Positions 53,602-61,703 of a stretch of DNA of 64,000 nucleotides are shown here, one piece after another. The position numbers and the translations under genes were made by a program. The DNA comes from Oleispira sp963851095 (GTDB taxonomy: Bacteria; Pseudomonadota; Gammaproteobacteria; Pseudomonadales; Oceanobacteraceae), in assembly GCA_963851095.1 (NCBI GenBank), contig CAWKOX010000025.1, positions 186,001 to 250,000 of the forward strand. The letters run 5' to 3'. How positions within the stretch are numbered: position 1 is the stretch's first letter; the number at the start of each line of letters is the position of its first letter. The notes below the pieces were generated by a model that saw only the letters and a program-made list of their open reading frames with translations, searched no databases and had not been told where the DNA came from.

Positions 53602-54483
53602 TTAGAGTTTTGATTTTTCACTCAAAGACAGCATATTTCCTAATAACATGACTGCCGCCCCACATAATAGAAAGATATCAATCGATTCTTGATAGAGAAA
53701 ATAGCCCACCACAGCAATTAAGGGCAAGCGTAAAAAATCCATCGGCATAACAATCATTGCATCCGCCATTGATAGCGCTTTAGCCATACAAAAATGCGCT
53801 GACAACCCAGCTGCTGCTGTTAAAGCAACCCACATCCAAGTAATGCCTTGCGGCCATGCAAAATCAAATACGACTAAGGAGAACCCCAGTGGTAATTGCA
53901 TAACCTGCATATAAAAAAGAATCGTTAACGCGCCATCAAAACCCGACAATCGCTTAGTCAACGTATGAGATAAGGCATACGCTACCGCACCTGCTAGCAC
54001 GACCCAAGAGGCAAATTCTATATCGACAAAGCCAGGTCGCAAGATAATCAAAACGCCAAAAAAGCCTAAAGCAATGGATACCAACCTTTTAACCGTCAGT
54101 GCTTCAGATAAAATTAAACTCGCAAATACAGCGGTCCAAATTGGCACAGTAAATTCAATCGCAAAAACATTGGCTATCGGCAACAGTGCCAAACCATAGA
54201 ACCAGCACCATTGCCCGCAGAAGTGTGAAAAGTTTCGCCCAAAATGAAGCTTTAAGCGCTGAGTAGAAATCATTTCCCGCGCTTTGTTGCCATACCGTAC
54301 GACAATCAACGTACTTATAAGTAATAACCCAATAATACTGCGAAAGAACACCAACTGTGAAACCGTCAAGGTTGAATCAGACAATTGCTGAGTCGCTTCG
54401 CGCCCCGAGATAGCCGTTAGTGAAAAAGCAACAATCGCTCCTGCCATCCAAAGAGCGCTGCGTCGCACATTAATCGTATTCAT
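53602..54483 (-). CDS. EamA/DMT-superfamily transporter
   Basis: 293 aa with ten membrane helices in two EamA repeats (about 10-140 and 150-285). GREATQQLSDSTLTVSQLVF and RSIIGLLLISTLI belong to repeat one; VLAGAVAYALSHTLTKRLSG opens repeat two. Substrate unknown; such carriers export amino acids or other metabolites. It overlaps the DUF2947 gene by four bases (ATGA), so they are coupled. Confidence 0.87.
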   Translation of the reverse strand: MNTINVRRSALWMAGAIVAFSLTAISGREATQQLSDSTLTVSQLVFFRSIIGLLLISTLIVVRYGNKAREMISTQRLKLHFGRNFSHFCGQWCWFYGLALLPIANVFAIEFTVPIWTAVFASLILSEALTVKRLVSIALGFFGVLIILRPGFVDIEFASWVVLAGAVAYALSHTLTKRLSGFDGALTILFYMQVMQLPLGFSLVVFDFAWPQGITWMWVALTAAAGLSAHFCMAKALSMADAMIVMPMDFLRLPLIAVVGYFLYQESIDIFLLCGAAVMLLGNMLSLSEKSKL

Positions 54484-54959
54484 TTTGCGGGTAGCGCACC
54501 AACAGTAAAACTACCATCTTGTAGGAATTGAACGGCCTGTTTACGCTTCTTACCCAATAAAATTGGACCATCGTCAAAAAATAAAAAGTTTTTCCAGCTT
54601 TGCTTGAACACCTTCCAACTGGTTTCAACGACCCGATCACTGTCATAAAAAAACAACACATTAGTATTATCATCCCAATCCAAGTGCTCAAGGATAATAC
54701 TCGGGAGCTCATTCGTTTCTGAATCCCAGACCTTCTGCCAATCTCCCTTGTCCGACCATACACCACCTTTCACTGGCCAATCACCACTTGCAAATTGAGA
54801 TGAATGCCCAGACTGCTGTGAAATATACTGATTCCACAATTGGTTAGAGACCGCTTCGGTATAAGGTTTAATCGCTGCTTTAACATCTTCACTTAATGGC
54901 AGGTCTTTATGACGAAAGATCCAGGCGCGATCAAAATCTTCCAGATTGAGGTATTTCAT
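54480..54959 (-). CDS. DUF2947-family protein
   Basis: 159 aa from ATG 54959; a start at 54974 adds five residues and has no better site. YLNLEDFDRAWIFRHKDLPL opens the family domain, followed by the conserved ASGDWPVKGGVWSDKGDWQK and VLFFYDSDRVVETSWKVFKQ. Cytoplasmic, unknown function. Translationally coupled to the EamA transporter. Confidence 0.8.
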   Translation of the reverse strand: MKYLNLEDFDRAWIFRHKDLPLSEDVKAAIKPYTEAVSNQLWNQYISQQSGHSSQFASGDWPVKGGVWSDKGDWQKVWDSETNELPSIILEHLDWDDNTNVLFFYDSDRVVETSWKVFKQSWKNFLFFDDGPILLGKKRKQAVQFLQDGSFTVGALPAK

Positions 54960-55093
54960 AACCACTCGACTCATTTAACAGTTGTATAGGGAGGTAAAAC
55001 ACTAAAGAAAGCCATTATAACGTAACTGGTGCTACGCTGTGGGGTTAACTTCGGGTAGAATGCCCTCTTTTGAAGCCCAAGCAAGAGATTTTC

Positions 55094-55939
55094 ATGCAGT
55101 TATTCGTCGACAACCTTACCAATGTAGATTTCAGTTACCTGGATGACCAACGCGGTTTAGTCGGCGAAACTTGGCTAGCCTCCGTATTATTAGATGGAGG
55201 CCTAGATCAAACAAGCATGATTTGGGACTTTGGCGTCGTCAAAAAAGTACTGCGCAACTGGCTAGATGACCAGTTGGATCATCGCTTATTAGTGCCAACC
55301 CAGTCTGAACGCCTAACATATAGCATCAACAACGACCGAATTTCACTTAGCTGGAATTTTGGTAACGATAATGTACTCACCATGGAGGCGCCTTTAGAAG
55401 CTGTCGCCCTGATTGATGCTGAAGAAATTAACGAACAAACAGCATCCACTTGGTCTATTCGTCAACTTTCAAGCTACTTTCCTGACAATCTTGAACACAT
55501 TCAATTGTCATTTGAAGCTGAAGAGATCAACGCCGCTTATTATCACTACAGTCACGGCCTTAAAAAGCATGACGGCAATTGCCAACGAATCGCACACGGA
55601 CACCGCTCACGCATCCAAATATGGAGCGACGGCTCTCGAGATAGAGACCTAGAGAACAACTGGGCTGATCGCTGGAGTGATATTTACATTGGCAGCGAAG
55701 AAGATCTTGTGAGCATCAGCAGTGATGATAAATCCACCCTGCACTTTGCTTATGATGCACCACAGGGTCACTTTGAGCTGACCCTACCTCAATCGGTATG
55801 TTATTTAATGCCTACAGATACAACCGTCGAATGCATTGCGGCACACATCGCACAGGTTTTGCACGACGAGGACCCCAGCAGAAGCATTACAGTTAAAGCC
55901 TTTGAAGGCCTTAACAAGGGTGCGATTTTCGAAGTCTAA
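55094..55939 (+). CDS. Tandem-domain 6-pyruvoyl-tetrahydropterin synthase-like protein (QueD family)
   Basis: 281 aa from ATG 55094 (AAGAGA upstream); an in-frame TTG at 55070 is less likely. The family makes 6-carboxytetrahydropterin for queuosine and related deazapurines. Domain 1 (1-120) has the PTPS C-terminal motif DFGVVKKVLRNWLDDQLDHR but lacks the zinc histidines. Domain 2 (150-281) keeps a histidine in YYHYSHGLKKH and NCQRIAHGHRS (C-x4-HGH), so one site may be active. Typical QueD is about 120 aa, so this is a duplicated long form. Confidence 0.8.
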   Translation: MQLFVDNLTNVDFSYLDDQRGLVGETWLASVLLDGGLDQTSMIWDFGVVKKVLRNWLDDQLDHRLLVPTQSERLTYSINNDRISLSWNFGNDNVLTMEAPLEAVALIDAEEINEQTASTWSIRQLSSYFPDNLEHIQLSFEAEEINAAYYHYSHGLKKHDGNCQRIAHGHRSRIQIWSDGSRDRDLENNWADRWSDIYIGSEEDLVSISSDDKSTLHFAYDAPQGHFELTLPQSVCYLMPTDTTVECIAAHIAQVLHDEDPSRSITVKAFEGLNKGAIFEV

Positions 55940-55957
55940 ACTGAAAGGCCATCAATC

Positions 55958-56131
55958 CTAAGAAGCAACTGGGCTCAGTGCCGCCTTATAATTTTTCATT
56001 TCACGGCGCACTAGGTCCATCTGGGCCTTCAAACTTGCAGCATCGTCACTAGTCATTTGTGCAATCTGCTGTTCTAACTGAACAACAGCAGCCTCACATT
56101 CCTTTGCTTTCTTATTATAATATTCTTGCAT
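55958..56131 (-). CDS. 57-aa coiled-coil protein
   Basis: A small gene easily missed by length filters. The frame starts at ATG 56131 with GAGGGA a few bases upstream and ends in TAG at 55958. The product begins MQEYYNKKAKECEAAVVQLE and continues QQIAQMTSDDAASLKAQMDL, a heptad-like coiled coil, ending ALSPVAS. Codon use looks like the neighbours. Not recognised. It is convergent with the PTPS gene and 120 bp downstream of the mltC-like gene in the same direction. Confidence 0.7.
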   Translation of the reverse strand: MQEYYNKKAKECEAAVVQLEQQIAQMTSDDAASLKAQMDLVRREMKNYKAALSPVAS

Positions 56132-56251
56132 TGTTCCCTCTCCTGCACTTTTATTTTTATTCTGCCTAATAGAAAGTATGCCGTTTCCATACTCTCACTG
56201 TAAAGAGACCAAATAAGCCATTTATTTAACGCACTTACTTAACGCATTCAC

Positions 56252-57418
56252 TTAAAGATAGTGCGGCAGCAACTCCGTCACTTTTTTAATGTAATTACGC
56301 GCCTCTTCATACTTTAGCTTACTGCGCAGATGCGCATAAATTTGTTGTGACGACAAGCGGTTGATTAAAGGCAGGGCCTTCTTGATAGATGATGTGCCCG
56401 TAAAAGCACGAGCAACATTACCCGCGCCGGTATTATAAGCCGCAATCACACAAATCTGTCGACTGGCAGGATCTGTAATACCTTTCAGGTATTGAGTATC
56501 TAAAATATGCAAATACGCCGCGCCCATCTCAATATTCGTTTCAGGTTCGAATAAATCACGCCCTACCAATAAGCGCTCTTCGCCAAAGACCAAACGACTG
56601 GCGTCACGCCCGGCAGACTTAGGCACGATTTGCATAAGACCAAACGCTGGAATATGACTGCGCGCTAAAGGATTAAAAGCAGATTCTGTATGCATAATAG
56701 CCATAATCAGTGGCGCAGATACTTGCCATTTATCAGCAGACTTTTGCACACTCGGTAAAAAAGTATCCGCTCGCTGAGAAAGACTGTCCTTCGGTAACTT
56801 GGCGGTAATAATTAATAAATCGCCTTTCTTTCCTGCTTTACGCTGAAGCAAGGCCGTTTTAGCGAGGGGCGCTGCAAGTGACTTGTCAACTGCCATGATT
56901 TTTCGCTGACTCAAAGGCTCTTGGCCACCCACTATCTTGGCCAAAACTGGGTCAATTCTATAAGCTTTAGCCAGCCCTAGGCTCAACGCTTTTAAAATCT
57001 CTCGTTCGGTATCTGCGGGAGTGAAATTTTCTAACTTATGCCCCTGAACAGAGATGCGAATTTCATTCTTAGAGAAGTCGAAAACACGCTTAACATCCAT
57101 TGCTGAATTATAATCAACCCAAGTTTTGCTATCGGACAGTTCTACTTCTGACCAAAACTGCGATATTTCTTCTTGGTAGTCTCGATACGCTTCAGCATAA
57201 GTCTTTTTATACTGAGCGAATTCGTCCTCGACACTGAATAAACCCGCTGACATACTCGATTTATAATCGTCAAAATCATTATTCGCCAAAGCATGACTGC
57301 CTATCAAAGACGATAATGCGAGCACACTTCCTATGTGGATAGATCTTGTTAAAAATCCACGTTTTAAATCATCCTTAACCAAAACCTTCACCTTCCTGAG
57401 TGTTTTTTTGAAAATCAT
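56252..57418 (-). CDS. MltC-like lytic transglycosylase
   Basis: 388 aa. The DUF3393 domain (about 50-205) and a C-terminal goose-type lysozyme (SLT) domain give the MltC layout. The catalytic glutamate is in IMHTESAFNPLARS, followed by GLMQIVPKSAGRDA and the AAYNTGAGNVARAF motif. It cleaves peptidoglycan to 1,6-anhydromuropeptides in the periplasm. Unlike MltC it has no lipobox: the signal ends near SLIGSHALA, so it is probably soluble. No operon partner; the small coiled-coil gene follows. Confidence 0.85.
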   Translation of the reverse strand: MIFKKTLRKVKVLVKDDLKRGFLTRSIHIGSVLALSSLIGSHALANNDFDDYKSSMSAGLFSVEDEFAQYKKTYAEAYRDYQEEISQFWSEVELSDSKTWVDYNSAMDVKRVFDFSKNEIRISVQGHKLENFTPADTEREILKALSLGLAKAYRIDPVLAKIVGGQEPLSQRKIMAVDKSLAAPLAKTALLQRKAGKKGDLLIITAKLPKDSLSQRADTFLPSVQKSADKWQVSAPLIMAIMHTESAFNPLARSHIPAFGLMQIVPKSAGRDASRLVFGEERLLVGRDLFEPETNIEMGAAYLHILDTQYLKGITDPASRQICVIAAYNTGAGNVARAFTGTSSIKKALPLINRLSSQQIYAHLRSKLKYEEARNYIKKVTELLPHYL

Positions 57419-57543
57419 ATACTAGATAAATCATACTTGATAGGGATAGATAGAAGATAACCAAGACAAGCCTTTGACTATCGCGTAAAATCTGCCCTCA
57501 GAAATTTACAGCGGGCTCGCAAGAGCAAAAGAAAGGTAGCAGC

Positions 57544-59286
57544 ATGAAATCGGTTGTCGAAGCATTATTATCACAAACCATTGATACGTTAAAACAGCAA
57601 GGCGTGCTTGCTGAAGATGTCAGCCCGCGCATCAACCTCTCAAATACCAAAGATAAAAGCCACGGTGATTTTGCCTGCAACATCGCAATGATGCTTGCCA
57701 AGCCTGCGGGGATGAACCCAAGAGCATTAGCAGAAAAAATTATCGAGCAGATGCCTAAAGATCCCCGCATTAGCGATACTCAAATTGCAGGTCCTGGCTT
57801 CATTAACTTCTTTGTTGATGACAGCTGGTTAGAAAAGCAAGTGAGCCTTGCTTTAGCGGATGAGCACATTGGCATTAAGCGCACCCAAGCTCCGCAAAAC
57901 ATTGTCGTTGACTACAGCTCACCAAACCTTGCCAAAGAAATGCATGTTGGTCACTTACGCTCCAGCATAATTGGTGATGCTGTCGTACGCGCACTCGAAT
58001 TTCAAGGTCATAATGTAATCCGTCAAAACCATGTTGGCGATTGGGGCACTCAATTCGGCATGTTACTCGCCTACATGGAAGAACAGCAAAACAATGGTGA
58101 AGCATTAGATTTAGCCGACCTGGAAGGTTTTTATCGAGCTTCTAAAGGTCGCTTCGACGACTCAGAAGAATTCGCTAATCGCGCTCGCGAATTGGTTGTA
58201 GCTTTGCAATCCGGCGATGAATACTGCAACAAACTTTGGGCTGACTTCAATAGCATTTCACTAGAGCACTGCTTAGAACTTTATAAGCGTTTAGGTGTTA
58301 GCCTAACTGCAAAGGATGTACGCGGCGAAAGCGCTTATAACAATGACCTCCAGTCTATCGTAGATGCTTTAAAAGAAGCCGATTTGCTGACCGAAAGCAA
58401 TGGCGCCCTGTGCGTATTTCTTGATGAATTTATAAACAAAGAAGGCGAGCCACTGCCAATCATTGTACAAAAATCCGGTGGTGGATTTTTATACGCAACC
58501 AGTGATTTAGCAGCAATTCGTTATCGTGCACAACAACTGAACGCCGACCGCGTCTTATATTTTGTTGACCAGCGCCAAGCACTTCACTTCAACCAAGTAT
58601 TTGCACTGGCTCATAAAGCGGGTTTTGCGAGCGATCAAACCAGTTTAGAGCACCTAGGTTTTGGTACAATGAATGGTGCCGATGGCAAACCGTTTAAAAC
58701 TCGCAGTGGCGGCACCGTTAAACTAGTTGATTTATTAGACGAAGCTGAAGAGCGTGCCATAGCGTTAGTTCGCAGCAAGAACCCAGATATGAGCAAGCAA
58801 GAGCTTGAGAAAATTGGTAAGGTCGTCGGCATATCGGCCGTTAAATACGCCGACCTTTCGAAAGATCGCGCCCGTGATTATATTTTCAACTTTGATCAGA
58901 TGCTAAGTTTTGAAGGCAATACCGCCCCTTACCTTATGTATGCCTATACCCGTGTCGCAAGCATCTTCGACAAAGCAAACTTAGACATGAACAGCATTCA
59001 GGGCGATGTAAAACTGGACGCCGAAAAAGAAAAAGATCTTGCTAACAAACTTATGCAATTCCCAGAAATCTTAGAACGCATCAGTCAACGTGGTCAGCCA
59101 CACACACTTTGTAGCTACATTTATGAAGTTGCAGGCTTATTCTCTAGCTTCTACGAGCACTGCCCTATTCTTAGCGCAGAAACCGAAGAGCAGAAGATGA
59201 GTCGCTTACGCCTTGCCGCATTAACCGGCAAGACGATTAAGCAAGGCTTGAACTTGCTGGGTATCGAAACGCTTGAGCGCATGTAA
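57544..59286 (+). CDS. argS: Arginyl-tRNA synthetase
   Basis: 580 aa, class Ia. The HIGH motif appears as KEMHVGHLRSSIIGD, with the tRNA D-arm domain before it (residues 1-110) and the DALR anticodon-binding domain at the end (RLRLAALTGKTIKQGLNLLG). As usual for ArgRS, there is no canonical KMSKS; GKPFKTRSGGTVKLVDL is in its place. Divergent from the mltC-like gene. Confidence 0.97.
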   Translation: MKSVVEALLSQTIDTLKQQGVLAEDVSPRINLSNTKDKSHGDFACNIAMMLAKPAGMNPRALAEKIIEQMPKDPRISDTQIAGPGFINFFVDDSWLEKQVSLALADEHIGIKRTQAPQNIVVDYSSPNLAKEMHVGHLRSSIIGDAVVRALEFQGHNVIRQNHVGDWGTQFGMLLAYMEEQQNNGEALDLADLEGFYRASKGRFDDSEEFANRARELVVALQSGDEYCNKLWADFNSISLEHCLELYKRLGVSLTAKDVRGESAYNNDLQSIVDALKEADLLTESNGALCVFLDEFINKEGEPLPIIVQKSGGGFLYATSDLAAIRYRAQQLNADRVLYFVDQRQALHFNQVFALAHKAGFASDQTSLEHLGFGTMNGADGKPFKTRSGGTVKLVDLLDEAEERAIALVRSKNPDMSKQELEKIGKVVGISAVKYADLSKDRARDYIFNFDQMLSFEGNTAPYLMYAYTRVASIFDKANLDMNSIQGDVKLDAEKEKDLANKLMQFPEILERISQRGQPHTLCSYIYEVAGLFSSFYEHCPILSAETEEQKMSRLRLAALTGKTIKQGLNLLGIETLERM

Positions 59287-59307
59287 TTCGCTCTAAAAGA
59301 TCCCTTA

Positions 59308-60030
59308 TTAAAGCCCATCAAATGAAATAACGGGGTATGCAATATCACCCCAGTCTTCATCACTGCTACTGAGCATAATACGAACAATAATCGGCATTAT
59401 GTTTGATAGCAGTGCGACGCCATCCTCAACCTGCTCTCTGTTCACTTGGCTCTGAAACGTTGCTCCACCCTCTAAAACCTGATTCCTCAATACATATAAA
59501 CGATCAAGCACGATAGAGAATAACGGTGCGACTTTCTTTCGGCTCAAATAGTTAAGCGCCTCAACAGATGATTGATTAAAGCTGGCGCGCCAAGCCGCCT
59601 CGATGTTATCCGTTAGTTCTTGAGATGCCGCCTCAGTAGACTCGTCCACATCGAGCTGTTCACTCATAAGACGCTGAGCCTTCCAAAACTCAGCAAACAC
59701 ATAAGGGTTTTTAATCAGCGCTTTCACCGATTGAGAATACTCATTCCATAAACAGGTATAAATACGCTGCTCAGTATCTAGCGCGACCAGCTTCTCAATA
59801 AAGGGAGCAATAGACTCCTCACCTTCAATATAAAAACACGCACTAAAGCTGATCCAGAGATTTATGAAAGCCTGATCGATATTATTACTTTCAAGCTGTT
59901 CCCCTGCCGCCTTCAACCAACTTAACGAACGATGTAACCGCGTACTATGAACTTGTGACAACTGATCTCGCTGAGCGCGTAACTCTTGCTTAAGGCGCTC
60001 AACGTAATCAACTAAAATAAGATTACTCAT
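59308..60030 (-). CDS. HEPN-like protein, catalytic histidine missing
   Basis: 240 aa, all helical. FINLWISFSACFYIE and the C-terminal LYVLRNQVLEGGATFQSQVN resemble HEPN/Apea-type proteins, where R-N-x-x-x-H is the RNase motif; here the histidine position is Glu (RNQVLE). Also seen is NREQVEDGVALLSNIMPIIV, usual for this group. It is convergent with argS and has no nucleotidyltransferase partner beside it. The assignment is by motif only. Confidence 0.6.
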   Translation of the reverse strand: MSNLILVDYVERLKQELRAQRDQLSQVHSTRLHRSLSWLKAAGEQLESNNIDQAFINLWISFSACFYIEGEESIAPFIEKLVALDTEQRIYTCLWNEYSQSVKALIKNPYVFAEFWKAQRLMSEQLDVDESTEAASQELTDNIEAAWRASFNQSSVEALNYLSRKKVAPLFSIVLDRLYVLRNQVLEGGATFQSQVNREQVEDGVALLSNIMPIIVRIMLSSSDEDWGDIAYPVISFDGL

Positions 60031-60318
60031 ATTTTCACTCTTATATTTTTATCAATTCATCATCAAAGTTTTCACTCAAAATTACCAGCGCTTCTTGCCA
60101 TTAATAGAGCTTAATTTAAAACCATACTGACCTATTAAACTTATAATCAAGCCTAAAAATCCGTCACAAAAGATTATAAAAAGTGATTTGAAAAATGGAA
60201 TAATATTTGAGATTAAAGAGCGGAAAATTAGAGAGCAGTCTAAGCAATAAGAAATGCTAGATGATTGGTAGAAATCAAAAGGATAAAGAAGACCTAGCCT
60301 CCTTTACCCTTATACTGA

Positions 60319-60999
60319 TTAATCGTCAGTAGCACCAATAATGTGCAATAACGCAGTAAACAAGTTATAGATGTTTAGGTACAAGCTAACGGTCGCCATG
60401 ATGTAGTTAGTCTCACCACCGGTAATGATACGACTAGTATCAAACAAGATGAATCCTGACATTAGCAATACAATCACACCCGACATAACTAAGGAGAAGA
60501 ACGATACATCAACGCCAAAGAAAAACGCCGCGATCATAGCGCCGACCATGCCAACAATAACAACCATCAAACCAACAAACAAAAATCCACCCAAAAAGGA
60601 GAAGTCTTTTTTAGTCGTTAATACATAAGCCGAAAGCGACATAAAGACAATAGCAGTGCCACCTAAAGCCTGCATCACCATTTCCGAACCGTTTGGCAAT
60701 GCCAAGTAACGGTTAAGCATTGGTCCTAATGCTGCACCCAACAGACCCGTAAACAAAAATACAACCGGAAGCCCCATCGCTGTATTCGCCGTACGTGGCA
60801 GCACAAACCATACAAGTGCAAGCGCTGCGATCGACATAATCATAGCGGCGCCGCCACCCAAGTTAACAGACATGGAAATGCCCGCTGTTAACGCACTGAA
60901 TGCAAGGGTCATGCTTAATAGCATATAAGTATTGCGCAGTACTTTTTGTGTCTCGGCACTTGTGGCATGCTGAGCTGAGCCAGTGCTAATATGTTCCAT
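60319..60999 (-). CDS. Bax inhibitor-1/YccA-family protein
   Basis: 226 aa with seven membrane helices. RNTYMLLSMTLAFSALTAGI opens the family; the conserved aspartates at the end are in FILFDTSRIITGGE and the C-terminal LYLNIYNLFTALLHIIGATD. E. coli YccA binds and inhibits the FtsH protease; YbhL is a sister. Members may be pH-gated cation leak channels. A 288-bp gap without a gene separates it from the HEPN-like gene. Confidence 0.92.
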   Translation of the reverse strand: MEHISTGSAQHATSAETQKVLRNTYMLLSMTLAFSALTAGISMSVNLGGGAAMIMSIAALALVWFVLPRTANTAMGLPVVFLFTGLLGAALGPMLNRYLALPNGSEMVMQALGGTAIVFMSLSAYVLTTKKDFSFLGGFLFVGLMVVIVGMVGAMIAAFFFGVDVSFFSLVMSGVIVLLMSGFILFDTSRIITGGETNYIMATVSLYLNIYNLFTALLHIIGATDD

Positions 61000-61131
61000 T
61001 TTTTTGTAACTCCGTTGTTTAATTTATCGTTATACGACTTTCTATATACTACTGATGATAAGGACGGCACAAGGAATTTCAAGTACCCCATGCGCTTAAT
61101 TTACCGATAACTGACTGATTATCAATCGTTA

Positions 61132-61611
61132 TTAATGAATCGCAATAAGCTCGACATCAAATATCAAAACAGATCCCGCGGGAATTGAACCCGCTGGGCG
61201 GTTTCCGTAGCCTAATTTACTTGGGATGAATAAACGCACCTTCTCTCCCTCAACCATCAACTGCAAACCTTCCGTCCAGCCTCGAATCACCTGATTCAGA
61301 CCAAATTCCAAAGGCTGTCCACGATCAACAGAGCTATCAAATACCGTACCGTCGATTAGTGAACCATGATAATGCGCCAATACCTTAGTTTTTGGGCCAG
61401 GATGCACCGTGCCGGTTCCGGCTTGTAGCGGTAAATACTGCAAGCCTGATTCCGTTTCAATCACGCCTTCTTTGCTTTTATTCTCTTCTAAAAACTGTGC
61501 ACCCGCTTCGATATTGCCGGCAACGCTCGTACCCGTAGTACCCGAAAATGCGCGCTTTAAGGCATAAATAAATAAAGCACCAATGGCAACGTATAAAAAA
61601 GTCATCAACAT
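61132..61611 (-). CDS. FKBP-type peptidyl-prolyl isomerase
   Basis: 159 aa. A single N-terminal membrane helix (FLYVAIGALFIYALKRAF) anchors the protein, followed by a short linker and the FKBP domain: VLAHYHGSLIDGTVFDSSVD, GQPLEFGLNQVIRGWTEGLQ, LFIPSKLGYG and IPAGSVLIFDVELIAI. It probably acts on the periplasmic side. The start codon ATG 61611 sits right beside a terminator hairpin, whose arm holds its Shine-Dalgarno GGGGA. Confidence 0.9.
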   Translation of the reverse strand: MLMTFLYVAIGALFIYALKRAFSGTTGTSVAGNIEAGAQFLEENKSKEGVIETESGLQYLPLQAGTGTVHPGPKTKVLAHYHGSLIDGTVFDSSVDRGQPLEFGLNQVIRGWTEGLQLMVEGEKVRLFIPSKLGYGNRPAGSIPAGSVLIFDVELIAIH

Positions 61612-61612
61612 A

Positions 61613-61646
61613 AAAAATCCCCTGCAATGTTAGTTGCAGAGGATTT
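61613..61646. terminator. Hairpin overlapping the fkpA-like ribosome-binding site
   Basis: AAAATCCCCTGCAA and TTGCAGAGGATTTT pair with one G-T mismatch around a short loop. On the minus strand the stem is followed by TTTTTT and then the ATG of the FKBP gene. It can terminate nhaC transcripts and it also occludes the FKBP Shine-Dalgarno site. Confidence 0.7.
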
Positions 61647-61703
61647 TAACAGAAGCACAAGCAATACGCTTCCATAAGCCTTTAAACACCTCGACTTAAT
61701 CGA

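Noticed and set aside
60998..61014. TTTGTAACT resembling the core of a Tus-binding Ter site
   Set aside because: Lies just before the Bax-inhibitor-1 gene and lacks the G-C(6) base pair and flanks needed in Ter; by eye a chance match.
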